DNA of 64,000 nt from Lachancea mirantina (GCA_900074745.1 LT598468.1:558001-622000); one strand, 5' to 3'; positions 8,985 through 19,614 are shown, counted from the stretch's first letter. The notes: generated by a model from the sequence alone, not told the origin. Numbers and translations: made by a program.

Positions 8985-11222
8985 TCAAAAGATAAGGCGT
9001 ATAAAAGACCACAATTTTTCATCCCGCTCTTCATTGAAATTAAAAAGTTGTCCATTCATCTCTCTTTCTTTGAGTCTTTGGAATTTCATCAAGTCCTTTG
9101 TTGATATGAGTCCGAGAAATGAGCCCTCCTCTTCAACTAAAACTACGTTACTTCCAAGTTTTTCAAAGACCCGGAAGAGCTGTGAAAATGGTGTTGCAGG
9201 TTTAACGGTCAAAGGAAGCTCGTTAACAGTTTTTCGGAATTCTGTTAATCTCGACTCGTCATCCTGAGTTCCAAGGGTTTTAGTATCACGTAAAATGTCT
9301 ACAGATGGTCCATCATTTTCATTGGTGATAAGGGTAATCATAAGTCGGCTCCTGGATGCGTAACCTCGAAGTTTCTGTCGGGTCCCATCAGCGACCACCG
9401 GGAACCCACTAAAATTTGGATAAGTTTCCAAAAGTGCTTTCAGAGCGCTTGTGCTTATAATTTCATTCATGGTAACAACTGACGTGGTCATCACGTCTGC
9501 AGCTGTATACTCTCTTAACCAAGTCATGTCGTGCTTTGGTTTCTCTAATAGAGGAAACCCATTGAAAAGAATCATTTTGTCTGCGATTCCGGCCTTAGAT
9601 CCCAGCGAAGACAATATTACTGTGGTAACAGCAGCGACTATCATTAGCGGGATAACGTAAGAAAACGCGCCGGTAAGTTCTACCATAATAACAACTACCG
9701 TCAAAGTTAAATTTGTGATACCACTCAAGGTTGCAGCAGCTCCAAGGAAAGCGTAAGTTCCAGGAGTTATGACGTTCGCTCCCGTAATGAAGCGCTCGAC
9801 GAAAAGGCTAACTGCTCGTCCAAAAGTGGCTCCCACTGCCATTGATGGAACAAAAATTCCAGCTGGTACGCACGCACCATAGGAGAATACGATCAAAATC
9901 GATCTGATAATCGTTGCGGCACATAGAGAGAGAAAAATCTTTAAGAAGACAGCGACGTGCGTATCAGCATCCAATTGGCATATTTCATGCGACCAAGCAG
10001 ATTCGCCGCCGTTCACAGAACATTCATGGAATAGTACACCCATACTTTCGGTCATGTCTAGTTTCAAGAACTCATTGAAGTACGAAACTAATGCCGTCAT
10101 GATTATGAGGATAAGCACCTCACGTATTTTTGAATTTGAAAGGTATTTGCGACGGAAGGAAACAAAATGGATGTTCCAATTGCTTATGAAATGGCCATAC
10201 AAACCCCCAAAAACTCCCAAAAGAACGAATACTGGAATTTCGCTGAAGAGCCACTGGTTGTCGTAAGTCACTTCAAATAACACGATTTTACCATTTCTGA
10301 AGGGATCCATGTATTGCAGAGTTGTCACCGCAGCCAGGGCGATGAAATACGACTTCCACATTATCGAAAGGTTGAACGCTCTATTCGTGCACATCTCTTC
10401 GAGCGCAAACAGAACACCGCCAATTGGAGAACCGAAAGCAACACTAACACCTCCGGCCGAGGCAGCTATAAGGTACTCTGTCTGCTCGGAGAAATGCATG
10501 CTCCTGCTCGACAAAAGATTTGTCACGACGAAACCGATACATGTGGCGTAATGCACAGAAGGACCCTCTTTGCCGACACTCAGACCGGAGGATATTGCTA
10601 GAGGGAGGGCAATACTTTTGATAATCAAGGTCTTCAAGCCAAGAAACTCATCCTTGTACTTGAAACCCGAAACCCAGACTTTGATCTCAGATATGCCCGA
10701 ACCTCCCGCCATTGGAGCCACATATCGTACCAGAATGGCACTCAGTAGACCAAACACCAGTGAAAGCGTCATAAAGAGCAAAAATGCGCCGAAAGGATTC
10801 TGCCACGCAACCCAAATTCCTTGCTCGACACATTCCAGTTCATCGCGTACGACAAGGCGGCCCTTGGTGTCATCTTTCACAGCAGCACAGCAAAAGGACC
10901 TGTTTAAAAACCAATTCCTAGCGCAATGGCCCGATTTCCAATTCACAAGCGTCTCGGTGCCTATTTGCAAAGTGCCCGCTACTAGGCCCAAAACGATCGC
11001 AACAAGCGCTAACGTCGCAATTTCTCTCACGTGCGCCCATATTTTTTGCGTGTAACGCACATAGTTTGATCTGAAGAGGATCTGCTGTCTGTCGCTATCG
11101 ATCTGCACCTCGTCCTCTTCAACCCAGTCGACGGTCACGAAATCGTCAAATGCACGGATTTCCGGGATTTTCTTTGCAGAAATTGAATCTTCTGAACCGT
11201 TTTTAACAGGAAACCGCAACAT
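8985..11222 (-). CDS. GEF1: CLC-type chloride channel/transporter Gef1
   Basis: A 745-residue CLC protein (S. cerevisiae Gef1: 779) that moves chloride in Golgi and endosomal membranes, supporting acidification and copper loading of Fet3. CLC signatures are clear: GSGISE near 174-179, GKEGP with the gating glutamate E219, and GSPIGGVLFALEE soon after. About ten hydrophobic segments follow, then two CBS domains in the C-terminal 200 residues. The start is ATG 11222. URB2 converges 84 bp away. The upstream spacer contains two inverted repeats. Confidence 0.96.
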   Translation of the reverse strand: MLRFPVKNGSEDSISAKKIPEIRAFDDFVTVDWVEEDEVQIDSDRQQILFRSNYVRYTQKIWAHVREIATLALVAIVLGLVAGTLQIGTETLVNWKSGHCARNWFLNRSFCCAAVKDDTKGRLVVRDELECVEQGIWVAWQNPFGAFLLFMTLSLVFGLLSAILVRYVAPMAGGSGISEIKVWVSGFKYKDEFLGLKTLIIKSIALPLAISSGLSVGKEGPSVHYATCIGFVVTNLLSSRSMHFSEQTEYLIAASAGGVSVAFGSPIGGVLFALEEMCTNRAFNLSIMWKSYFIALAAVTTLQYMDPFRNGKIVLFEVTYDNQWLFSEIPVFVLLGVFGGLYGHFISNWNIHFVSFRRKYLSNSKIREVLILIIMTALVSYFNEFLKLDMTESMGVLFHECSVNGGESAWSHEICQLDADTHVAVFLKIFLSLCAATIIRSILIVFSYGACVPAGIFVPSMAVGATFGRAVSLFVERFITGANVITPGTYAFLGAAATLSGITNLTLTVVVIMVELTGAFSYVIPLMIVAAVTTVILSSLGSKAGIADKMILFNGFPLLEKPKHDMTWLREYTAADVMTTSVVTMNEIISTSALKALLETYPNFSGFPVVADGTRQKLRGYASRSRLMITLITNENDGPSVDILRDTKTLGTQDDESRLTEFRKTVNELPLTVKPATPFSQLFRVFEKLGSNVVLVEEEGSFLGLISTKDLMKFQRLKEREMNGQLFNFNEERDEKLWSFIRLIF

Positions 11223-11398
11223 CGGTGAGTTGACACCTTACTACGAGCACAACTATCGGTCCTTCAGGTTTGGAGTTTCCATCGGTGATAATCTGATACT
11301 ACTCTTCATTTTAAATCTTTCGTACGAAATAATGGACATCGATAGCGAGTACATGGGCTACCCAGTGTTGTGATGGGTCGTCGTTGTATGCGTATGAG

Positions 11399-11432
11399 CC
11401 CCGCGATAGCGAAGATAGTTCGCAATACGGGG
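11399..11432. repeat. Interrupted hairpin CCCCG...CGGGG
   Basis: Outer arms CCCCG (11399-11403) and CGGGG (11428-11432) enclose inner arms GCGAA (11409-11413) and TTCGC (11419-11423) around GATAG. It lies 177-210 bp upstream of the GEF1 ATG, directly before a second inverted repeat. Confidence 0.7.
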
Positions 11433-11439
11433 TCAAACA

Positions 11440-11476
11440 GTTGTTCGTGAGCAATCAAACATTAATTGCGAACAAC
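11440..11476. repeat. Inverted repeat GTTGTTCG...CGAACAAC
   Basis: Arms 11440-11447 and 11469-11476 are exact complements. The pairing continues with CAAT (11452-11455) and ATTG (11465-11468) after a 4-nt bulge, giving 12 pairs. It lies in the spacer shared by GEF1 and the small ORF at 11609. Confidence 0.8.
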
Positions 11477-11608
11477 ACCATATGTACTTTAAACAACAGG
11501 ACTTATTAGCGTAGAAAGATATCCTTCAACTGGGTTACTCGATTCGCAACTTTTTAAATACATCAAAAATTGGGAACTTATAACGCTCCGAGATTCTACT
11601 TTGGCTAT

Positions 11609-11878
11609 ATGACGCCGGAAGAATACTCGTATCGTCCCTTTTATATCATTCTTGTTCTTGCAATATTATATTTATTTGTCGCTCATTACTTCCGGCAAGA
11701 CGGGTGTCGAAAATTGTCACCTCATGCTGTTACTTTTATTATCAATGTTCTTTTCAAGTGGATTGACAATCTCATAATCCTTGTCGGGATCATTGGGCTT
11801 CTGTGGCTTCCTGTTGAGCCAAATTCTAATCATCTGTTCGAGCCTTTAGTAGCTTATTCTGTCATTGTTATCACGTGA
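11609..11878 (+). CDS. Possible small membrane protein, 89 codons
   Basis: An ATG-started ORF encodes 89 residues with a strongly hydrophobic segment at about 11-29 (ends FVAHYF), a second at about 52-66 (WIDNLIILVGIIGLLWLP region) and a hydrophobic C-terminus. I recognise no family, and S. cerevisiae has no gene here that I recall. The frame is open upstream only to a TTG at 11570. AT-rich spacers often produce hydrophobic ORFs by chance, so this may not be a gene. The case for it is the two well-formed membrane segments with a charged loop, and the otherwise 1.18-kb gap between GEF1 and SNU13. Confidence 0.3.
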   Translation: MTPEEYSYRPFYIILVLAILYLFVAHYFRQDGCRKLSPHAVTFIINVLFKWIDNLIILVGIIGLLWLPVEPNSNHLFEPLVAYSVIVIT

Positions 11879-12398
11879 TATCAATTAATCTGTAACAAAA
11901 TTTGACGATCATCACATATCGTAACTCCTTAACATATTTGCGATTATTAGCAGTAGAATGCCGACAATAGCTGAAGTTAATAAAGTTTTTGGCTTCCGTT
12001 ACCGATTAGCAGCAATGAGTAGAAAGTATACTGAAGGAAATTGCTGTACACAATGACTATTCACTTTCTAACCAAGTGCATCAATTATGGCAAGAATAAA
12101 CAGAAGACAGTAGAGGAAACTCACAAACTTGGTTAACTCAATCATGTATTGAAATATGATCTTCCAAAACAACTCTCGCGTAGTTAAAATTCGCAGTCGT
12201 TCATTGGATGAATTCAAAAAATACACGTGATGGAAATGACAATATGCCTTTTCTTTTTTGTCCTGACATGGGAAAATTTTTAGAGTTGAAAAATTCAAGC
12301 TCATCGCGTTCTCTGATCTTCAAAACTACCTTCATTTCGTTTCGATAAAGTATTCAAGCGAGCTTCATTTGCAAGGAACTTGAAGAACCATACTAGTC
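11879..12398. other. Spacer and SNU13 promoter
   Basis: AT-rich DNA. A 78-codon minus-strand ORF (12068-12304) is present, but its first codons overlap the SNU13 PAC motif and I reject it. No other structure is seen. Confidence 0.5.
12287..12307. promoter_or_regulatory. RRPE-like and PAC motifs upstream of SNU13
   Basis: TGAAAAATTC at 12287-12296 (RRPE-like) is followed by CTCATCGC at 12300-12307 (PAC core, reverse orientation), 95-115 bp before the SNU13 ATG. A further AAAATTTTT lies at about 12273-12281. The same pair precedes URB2. Confidence 0.65.
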
Positions 12399-12401
12399 GT
12401 G

Positions 12402-12785
12402 ATGTCTGCAATCCCTAATCCAAAGGCTTTCCCACTCGCTGACTCCGGTCTAACTCAGCAAATCTTGGATGTCGTTCAACAAGCTTCCAGCATGAGACAG
12501 TTGAAGAAAGGTGCCAACGAAGCTACTAAGACTTTGAACCGTGGTATTTCCGAATTCATTATCATGGCTGCCGACTGTGAGCCTATTGAAATCTTGTTGC
12601 ACTTGCCATTGTTGTGCGAAGACAAGAACGTTCCATACGTTTTCGTTCCCTCTAGAGTTGCCTTAGGCAGAGCTTGTGGTGTTTCCAGACCAGTTATTGC
12701 TGCATCTATCACCACCAATGACGCTTCTGCCATTAAGAGCCAGATTTACGCCGTCAAGGACAAGATCGAAACTTTGCTGATCTAA
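12402..12785 (+). CDS. SNU13: Snu13 / 15.5K kink-turn RNA-binding protein
   Basis: A 127-residue L7Ae-family protein (S. cerevisiae Snu13: 126), almost unchanged from yeast. It binds kink-turns in U4 snRNA and in box C/D snoRNAs, so it serves both the U4/U6.U5 tri-snRNP and the rRNA methylation particles. The L7Ae core shows as [14 protein letters not shown] near residue 31-44. The ATG at 12402 is preceded in frame by a GTG that should not be used. Codons are strongly biased (for example TTG for Leu, AGA for Arg), as in highly expressed yeast genes. Position before a YEL025C-like gene and RIP1 matches YEL026W. Confidence 0.97.
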   Translation: MSAIPNPKAFPLADSGLTQQILDVVQQASSMRQLKKGANEATKTLNRGISEFIIMAADCEPIEILLHLPLLCEDKNVPYVFVPSRVALGRACGVSRPVIAASITTNDASAIKSQIYAVKDKIETLLI

Positions 12786-12900
12786 ACAGCGGTTTTGTTG
12801 GCCTAACGTTCTGCTGTGTATATAATAAACAAAAACTAGAGAAATATAAGATATTAGAGTTGTATTTATTTACAATGCTTTGAACTCCAGGGCCAGCTTT

Positions 12901-15900
12901 TTACAGAAGCGACTCTAATGCGTGAGATCGTTTCAATAGTTTTTCGTCAAAAATACGTGCTTCCTCTGAATCTTGTTCGAAATCAGCCGTGAAGCGCGGT
13001 TTGACGTTCGTGGTTTTCTCCCACGCGACTGCATATTCTTCAAATACTTGCTGGTTGACTATCGTGCTCACCAGAAATGCGAATCCTTCAGCTGTATGGA
13101 CGACAAACAAAGGATTAAAGCTTTTGGCGTAAGGTAAAGCGTTCTCGTTCACAGACGTATTTGTGTCGCTTCTCGTTTCGACGGACGACAACCCATTTGC
13201 ATGGTATGGGAGTTTCATTATTGCACTTGAAGAGCCCTGGACAGTAGATTTTGTATGATCTGACGAGGAACCAGGGTGAGAGCATAGCTTGTATGCTACA
13301 GCAATAGTATTTCTGAGACCAATAGCAGCGAATTTACTTTCCAAGTGTAGATCCTCCGCGTTCTTATCGACATGTCCCCCACAGTCTTGAAAAAACATAT
13401 CGCACATAAAATCCAAGTCCCGCACCAAAGCCGAGTAATCAAGCTGGAAAGAAGCTTTTACTGGGCTCAGACTCACAGATTGTAGAACGGAAGTCATAAG
13501 CTCTGTCTTCTTTTGAATTACAGAAGAAACATCCACAGAATAAAACTGAAGTCCTTTCGACACATCGAAAACTCCTAGGACTTGTGTGAGACTGCTCGCT
13601 TCTGTCTTTTGTTTCTTTGATGGCTTTAATGCCGTGAAAGCTTTATGCAAACAAGGTATTGCGAAGTGACGTTTAGGAAATCCATGAAAGGGCATCATAG
13701 CATTGGACACAGGCAAAAGTCTAAACTCGTTTTCTTTGACAGAGTAGTCTAATTGGAATGCCTGTAGCCTTTCTCCGGATGCAAAGATAATCCGGTTATA
13801 GTAGCCGGACAAACAGGTCACCGAGAATTGAGTATTAAACGTCAGTTGCAACTCAATTTCACCATTAAGGTCATCAAGCGTAAACAGCAATAAATTGTCT
13901 AGTCTTTCATCATCCGCTAATTCATAATTTAGCGAAAGCAAGAAACACCTACCTAGGATCAATTGTTTCGCGTAAGAGGTTTCGTTGTCGATATACTGGG
14001 CACTCAATAACATCTTTTGGACAGGGACTTTTGTAATGCTAGAAACAAGAGCCTGTGGAAAATCCTTAGATATATCGCAGCTTGATACTAATTCTCCTTT
14101 GATAATGTCATAGCAATGGATCTGGGTGTTGGTTATGGTTCTATTTGTTTTGTTATCAAAATTGCTTGCAAGCGCCAACGCAAGGATGTATCTTCGAGAA
14201 GATTCGAAGGATATTACATCAGTTAAGGAATGAGTACGGCATACAATTTTCTTGCTCGTTATTCGCATATCGTCTAGGAGTAGCTCCCTCAAATCAATCT
14301 CAAACACATCATTATCGAAAGATATTGCATGGAAAGTTGTCACTCCGCGATGGCACAAATGTCGTACAGCAAAGGGAATCGATAGTTCCGCAAGGCCAAC
14401 GCCTGTGTTGCTTACAAGCTTAAGAAGAAAAGCAACTTCTTTGCAATAAGTTATTACAAAGTCGGAGCCAGGAATATCCACAACTCGGAGTGGATGATTG
14501 CAAAGATTGAGAAAGTGAAGCATTGTTCCTTCGGTACTGTACGTCAAGAATTCTCCAGCTTTCCCAGTAAATACAACACCCTCGAAACTCGCTCCTCTTT
14601 TAACTAGACAGTCGGCTATCTCTTCAATCTTGTTAACCTTGGACATTGTAAGTTTAGATCCGGTTACCCATACGCAATGAGACCTCCATGCTAACACAGT
14701 AAGTATTGAATTGGATTTCAATATCGATGCAGATATAGTATAGATGGCTTCTTCATTTTTCTTGAAACCAGGAACCCACAAAGATTTTAAATCGTCTGTC
14801 CAGCAGATTTGTCCTTTATCAGTGGCATATACAAAGCTTTCTCCGTGAAAGGCATGTATCTGTGCATAAGCGATTTTTTCGTCTGTGTGAATGATGGTCC
14901 TTCCAGCAGTAACGAAAATCGTTTCTCTACCAGCAGCGTCAACAAGCATCTCATCTTTAAAGAGATGCGCGTTATCGTCGGTCCAAAAAATACTGTTATC
15001 CCTAAACCATGCATGGCAAATCCTCGCCCCACCTGTCTCGAGTCTTCGAATGCGTTTAACGTGGACTTTGCCCCTAAATTCCAGTTGAGTGACCTCTAGA
15101 AAACCTCGATTTGCGTGAGAGCCCCCGCATAGCACGAGCTTTCGACTAGCAGAGTCCACACCTACTGTCGTAGAGTCAAAAATCGAAAATTTTTCGAAGG
15201 GCAACAAAGTGCGTGTGAGCTTCGAATCCAAATTCAACAAAACCATTCCACTCGTTAGAGTGGTTAGAATAACTAAATTGTTCTGTAGTGGGAAAGCATA
15301 ATCTACAAACTGGATTGCTTTGGGTCCAAATTTATTGACGTTGGGAGACACAAATCCCACGTCAAAAGATCGGGAGTCATCATTCAATTTCAAAATCAAG
15401 TTTCCTAGCGAAGAACTGAATATATGGCCGTAATTGGTGAAAATGTGCATTAACGTCTCCTCTTGCGACTTAGTAACAATAGGATTCCCCAAAATTTGGA
15501 GATTGGGATTTTGTTCGAAAATGCATGGTCCACTAGATTCCCGCCATTTCGTAACCTTTAATCCAAAACCATCTCCTGCGTCTTCTAAGCCTAAAAATCC
15601 TACTTTGACAGGCGAAATGAAGAGGTATCCGCATGAGGATAAACCTAGAATTTTTGGCGAATCCCAGCTGCCTTGACCCAAGTCTAAATGCATCTCTTCG
15701 CCACCTGCGACCCTCCACTTGTCTGTTGCAGGATTCAGTTCCTGTATGAAATTGATACGATAATGAGTATTTGTCCGATGTCGCGTTATTATAGCCATGC
15801 TCATGCATTCGCCCAGACTATTGTCCATATGCCAGCATACTTCAAAATTGACAATCTCATGGCATGTTTCAAACACAACGCTGAAGGGCGCCTTTGGATT

Positions 15901-16371
15901 GAACCTAATCGTGGTTGTGGTGTCGAGATTGATTTTGACGACGCGCCCGTCTTCCACACACATGAAATGGCGATTGAATCGTTCGTCATAGCAAATGATT
16001 TCCGACAAAACGCGATCTGGCTTTCCGAATTTTGATTTAAATTCAACTTCGTCTTCCAGTTCGAATAGATCATTCCGAATTTGAACAATAATAGCATCTG
16101 CTTCTTCCAAAAGCACCAAATAATGAAATTTTCCAGAAATCCTATTCCTCATGGCACGAGCAGCCACGATTTTATTACCAAATCTAAATCGTCCAGTCAA
16201 TTTGGGACTAGCATCACCATCCCATGAGCCATCCCATGAGTACTGCTCGACTCCATAGCACCTTAAGACATTGAGTGTTTGACGATCATCTGTTAAAAAA
16301 AGATTGACAATTTCTGATGAAGATCGTAATTCGCTCACGACAAAATTCGGAATATCCTGGAATTGACCCAT
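12901..16371 (-). CDS. YEL025C-like protein of unknown function
   Basis: An 1156-residue protein placed between SNU13 and RIP1, like S. cerevisiae YEL025C (about 1180 residues), which is how I identify it; I cannot verify similarity here. Its make-up is mainly short beta-strand-like hydrophobic stretches ending in aromatic or glycine residues, suggesting several beta-propeller blades (roughly residues 20-700), with a more helical C-terminus (about 1000-1156). No catalytic motif, signal peptide or membrane segment is visible. A multi-propeller architecture resembling DDB1/RSE1/CFT1 proteins is possible but is inference. Start ATG 16371; SNU13 converges 115 bp away. Confidence 0.75.
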   Translation of the reverse strand: MGQFQDIPNFVVSELRSSSEIVNLFLTDDRQTLNVLRCYGVEQYSWDGSWDGDASPKLTGRFRFGNKIVAARAMRNRISGKFHYLVLLEEADAIIVQIRNDLFELEDEVEFKSKFGKPDRVLSEIICYDERFNRHFMCVEDGRVVKINLDTTTTIRFNPKAPFSVVFETCHEIVNFEVCWHMDNSLGECMSMAIITRHRTNTHYRINFIQELNPATDKWRVAGGEEMHLDLGQGSWDSPKILGLSSCGYLFISPVKVGFLGLEDAGDGFGLKVTKWRESSGPCIFEQNPNLQILGNPIVTKSQEETLMHIFTNYGHIFSSSLGNLILKLNDDSRSFDVGFVSPNVNKFGPKAIQFVDYAFPLQNNLVILTTLTSGMVLLNLDSKLTRTLLPFEKFSIFDSTTVGVDSASRKLVLCGGSHANRGFLEVTQLEFRGKVHVKRIRRLETGGARICHAWFRDNSIFWTDDNAHLFKDEMLVDAAGRETIFVTAGRTIIHTDEKIAYAQIHAFHGESFVYATDKGQICWTDDLKSLWVPGFKKNEEAIYTISASILKSNSILTVLAWRSHCVWVTGSKLTMSKVNKIEEIADCLVKRGASFEGVVFTGKAGEFLTYSTEGTMLHFLNLCNHPLRVVDIPGSDFVITYCKEVAFLLKLVSNTGVGLAELSIPFAVRHLCHRGVTTFHAISFDNDVFEIDLRELLLDDMRITSKKIVCRTHSLTDVISFESSRRYILALALASNFDNKTNRTITNTQIHCYDIIKGELVSSCDISKDFPQALVSSITKVPVQKMLLSAQYIDNETSYAKQLILGRCFLLSLNYELADDERLDNLLLFTLDDLNGEIELQLTFNTQFSVTCLSGYYNRIIFASGERLQAFQLDYSVKENEFRLLPVSNAMMPFHGFPKRHFAIPCLHKAFTALKPSKKQKTEASSLTQVLGVFDVSKGLQFYSVDVSSVIQKKTELMTSVLQSVSLSPVKASFQLDYSALVRDLDFMCDMFFQDCGGHVDKNAEDLHLESKFAAIGLRNTIAVAYKLCSHPGSSSDHTKSTVQGSSSAIMKLPYHANGLSSVETRSDTNTSVNENALPYAKSFNPLFVVHTAEGFAFLVSTIVNQQVFEEYAVAWEKTTNVKPRFTADFEQDSEEARIFDEKLLKRSHALESLL

Positions 16372-16821
16372 GTAAGTTTGAATTATGGCTTTATATTGTC
16401 CTATAATCCCTCATTCAGTTCATATTGCTTGTTCGAATGATGAGCTTTACTGACATTAACGCTCACTAATGAGATTGTTATATGAGAACTTGATCCTTAT
16501 CCTTTATAACGAGCTCGTTTGCAAACCGGCAAGGATTCGGATCCTCGATATTGTTCTTGAGGTTAGACTGAATTTGTAATTATTAGCACCACTTTATTAC
16601 TCACGCATTTGGCGCGTTGAAATTCACAGCTTTGTTCTATTTGCTTTCTGCTTTGTGGCTAGTAAAACCTATGTGTCAGTGGCTTTTAAAGAGATTTGTG
16701 ATTTGCTGAAGAAAAGTTGCATAAGCATTTTGTGTCTGACGATTGGTTTTGAATTAGTTGTTAGACTCTACCTAGACAGCAATTGGGCCATCGAAAGTAG
16801 TGTCTTGATTGTGAGAACAAC
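16372..16821. other. Divergent promoter region, YEL025C-like / HUL4
   Basis: A 450-bp AT-rich spacer. I see no strong motif or repeat. A 69-codon plus ORF (16655-16864) overlaps the HUL4 start in another frame and is rejected. Confidence 0.5.
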
Positions 16822-19332
16822 ATGGCACCCTTTTTCGCTCACAGAGGAAGCAAGAAAGTCCTAGAAACGTCTATAGTGGTGACATACCCAAATCATGGGG
16901 TTACTCCTAATCTAAAAACGAAAAGAGACGTTGCTACGAGTTGCTTGTGTTGTGGGATACTTTTGAAGCATCCTGAAGACGTTACAAAATTCAAATGCTA
17001 CCGATGTCATTGCAGCCTGGATTTGAGGAGAAGTGAGAAATTAAACAGCGACGACGAATTGAAACCATTTTCCTCAGAAGAATTCCTGACCGTGATCGAA
17101 AAATGTCGCTTGATTTACTCCCAAAATCGATGCCAGAATAATCGGGTCTGTAAACATGACGCTTTTGCTCCGATTGAAGCGTATTTAGGCCAAAGACTTA
17201 AAAGTGCGAAATTAATAAACCAATCATTTACCACTGGCAGTAAGCAACACATGATTAACTATTCGGATGTTGACAATTTTTACCGCGATTTAATTTCACT
17301 GCCAACCAAGAAACCTTTTTACAAATTACTTCATTTGCTCAATCAAATCTTAAAGAAGCCAGGTTATGGACCCAGCAATGGCATAGCTTTTAAGCTTTCC
17401 GAGTTACGCTGGGTCCTGATAATACTGGCCAATCCGCTTTATGAACAGTGCTTGAAAAATGTCAACAAACCGAAATATGAGAGATTTATGGCGCCTCCTG
17501 TTAAATTTTTGCTGTATGAGACCCTTAAGAGAGCCATTGGTTATCTGTCATGTCTTGATACTGCAGCGGGTAGAGAATTTATTTATCAACTCAAACACAT
17601 GGATGCTGTGCATTACCTGCGATGTGTTGATTTGATAAATCTCTATATAACATTCCATTTTTCGCGAATTCTTCACAATCAAGGCGCGGGCGCCTCCACT
17701 CCACCAAAAAGTCCAAACCTTCATGAATTCGAAGAATCGGGCAAGTTAAATCAACAGGAAACGACCTATGCGACAGGTATAATGTGGTCGAGTGGCCATC
17801 CCGCAGGTAATTACCTTCCTGGAAGTTTTAAATTTGGCGTGACGGAATACGGGAACGACTGGCATATTCGGACAGCCTCCCGACTGCTTCTATTTTTTTT
17901 CATCGCAAATCAATACAGAAGTTTTACAGATATTGGCCGCTTCTACAATACGATGCTGGATTTCATAGATCATAAGGCAGACTATGAACAATGGAAAAAG
18001 GGCCACATGCTCCGAGATCAGTCTAATTCTGAGGGATATGTTCCTACCTTAGAAGAAGCAGTTTTGTATCCATTCTATGCTTATCCTTTGAAACATAAGA
18101 AGACCCAATTCAACATGTGTGACTTCCCATATTTATTGACACTAGGTTCAAAAATCAGTATTATGGATTTCGAGATCAAAAGAATTATGGAGTACAATGC
18201 GGAGCAGGCTTTTTTGAGTGCTCTCAATAAGAAAAAGATAGTTGATGTTTACTTGCGCATCAGGATTAGACGGGAGCACATATCGGAAGATTCCCTTACG
18301 TGCATCAAATCACAAGAGGCTCATTTGAAGAAATCTTTGAGAGTGGAATTTATCAATGAACCTGGTATTGATGCAGGTGGCCTGAAAAAAGAATGGTTTT
18401 TGTTACTTACTAGAGAGATCTTCAGTTCCAAGAAAGGCCTTTTCGTCATCAATGAAGAAAGCAGGCTTTCTTGGTTCGGCATTTCATCTCAGCAGAAGAG
18501 AAATGACATGGAAAACACGAATAAATTGTATTTTCTTCTTGGGGTAGTGCTTGGTCTTGCAATTTACAATGGTACGATTCTTGACCTATGTTTCCCGATG
18601 GCTCTTTATAAAAAACTATGTCGGGTTACTTTAACACGTCAAGACTTCAACGAGCTTTTTCCTGTAACGGGAAAAAATTTGCAAGTACTATTGGATTACA
18701 AAGAGGAGGACTTTGAAGAGGTCTTTGGTCTAACGTTTGAGATAAGTTACTACGATAGTAATATTTCAAAGGTCTGCCAGCATGAATTGTGCGAAAGAGG
18801 TGCCCTTATTCCCGTGACACTTCAAAATCGGCGCAGATATGTTGAATTGTGGATGGATTTTTATCTTAACACCTCAGTGAAAACCAGTTTTGGCCACTTC
18901 ACCAGGGGCTTTGGGCGTGTCATCGACAACTCTGCGTTTGATTTATTCTCTCCAGAAGAAGTTGAACAGCTTCTTTGCGGGGGCCATGAAAAGCTTGTGG
19001 ACGTTGAAATGCTCAGGAGCGTTACAAAATATGGATCTGGGTTTGCCGAAAACTCGAAGGTGATTGTTTGGTTTTGGGCCGTTTTTTCAGAGTTTACAAG
19101 CTTGGAAAGACGGAAACTGTTGGCATTCGTTACTGGATCGGATCGCATACCTGCAACTGGTATATCCACAATTCCTTTTAAAATTACGAGGGCTGGAGCT
19201 GACAAAGAGAAATTGCCATTGGCTCACACCTGTTTCAATGAATTGAGCTTGTATGATTATCAATCGAGACAAATTTTGAAGCAGAAGTTGTTGCAAGCGA
19301 TAACCGAATCTGAGGGCTACGGGTTTAAATGA
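16822..19332 (+). CDS. HUL4: HECT-domain ubiquitin ligase Hul4
   Basis: An 836-residue E3 ligase (S. cerevisiae Hul4: 892). The N-terminus carries paired cysteines C41/C44 and C59/C62 (with C43 and C64), a zinc-ribbon-like arrangement. A HECT domain fills roughly the last 350 residues: it includes the GIDAGGLKKEWF motif and the catalytic cysteine C804 in LPLAHTCFNEL, 32 residues from the C-terminus. Hul4 has been linked to turnover of misfolded or nuclear proteins. Start ATG 16822. Position between the YEL025C-like gene and RIP1 interleaves YJR036C with YEL genes, as expected for a non-duplicated genome. Confidence 0.93.
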   Translation: MAPFFAHRGSKKVLETSIVVTYPNHGVTPNLKTKRDVATSCLCCGILLKHPEDVTKFKCYRCHCSLDLRRSEKLNSDDELKPFSSEEFLTVIEKCRLIYSQNRCQNNRVCKHDAFAPIEAYLGQRLKSAKLINQSFTTGSKQHMINYSDVDNFYRDLISLPTKKPFYKLLHLLNQILKKPGYGPSNGIAFKLSELRWVLIILANPLYEQCLKNVNKPKYERFMAPPVKFLLYETLKRAIGYLSCLDTAAGREFIYQLKHMDAVHYLRCVDLINLYITFHFSRILHNQGAGASTPPKSPNLHEFEESGKLNQQETTYATGIMWSSGHPAGNYLPGSFKFGVTEYGNDWHIRTASRLLLFFFIANQYRSFTDIGRFYNTMLDFIDHKADYEQWKKGHMLRDQSNSEGYVPTLEEAVLYPFYAYPLKHKKTQFNMCDFPYLLTLGSKISIMDFEIKRIMEYNAEQAFLSALNKKKIVDVYLRIRIRREHISEDSLTCIKSQEAHLKKSLRVEFINEPGIDAGGLKKEWFLLLTREIFSSKKGLFVINEESRLSWFGISSQQKRNDMENTNKLYFLLGVVLGLAIYNGTILDLCFPMALYKKLCRVTLTRQDFNELFPVTGKNLQVLLDYKEEDFEEVFGLTFEISYYDSNISKVCQHELCERGALIPVTLQNRRRYVELWMDFYLNTSVKTSFGHFTRGFGRVIDNSAFDLFSPEEVEQLLCGGHEKLVDVEMLRSVTKYGSGFAENSKVIVWFWAVFSEFTSLERRKLLAFVTGSDRIPATGISTIPFKITRAGADKEKLPLAHTCFNELSLYDYQSRQILKQKLLQAITESEGYGFK

Positions 19333-19614
19333 AGAGGAGCTATCAGTGTGACCTCTATTACGTAAGTCGTCATAGTACTTAAGTTGTTCATCGGGGATTC
19401 TATAGCTGATACGGTATAATAGAGACATTAATTGGATTCAAATTCAAGTGTACATCGAGTTTTGCGATATTTAGAAAAAATAGGAAAACAAAGAACAGCA
19501 ACCTTCACATAAGGTAATTACCCCCATATGACCACTGAATACATAAGACAAGCATAGATGTGATGTTTTCACGAATGAAGCTTTTCGAATGGTACCGGCT
19601 TTCTTTGAAATTGA

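Noticed and set aside
12068-12304. 78-codon minus-strand ORF upstream of SNU13
   Set aside because: Its first codons are the PAC motif of SNU13; AT-rich composition explains the hydrophobic tail.
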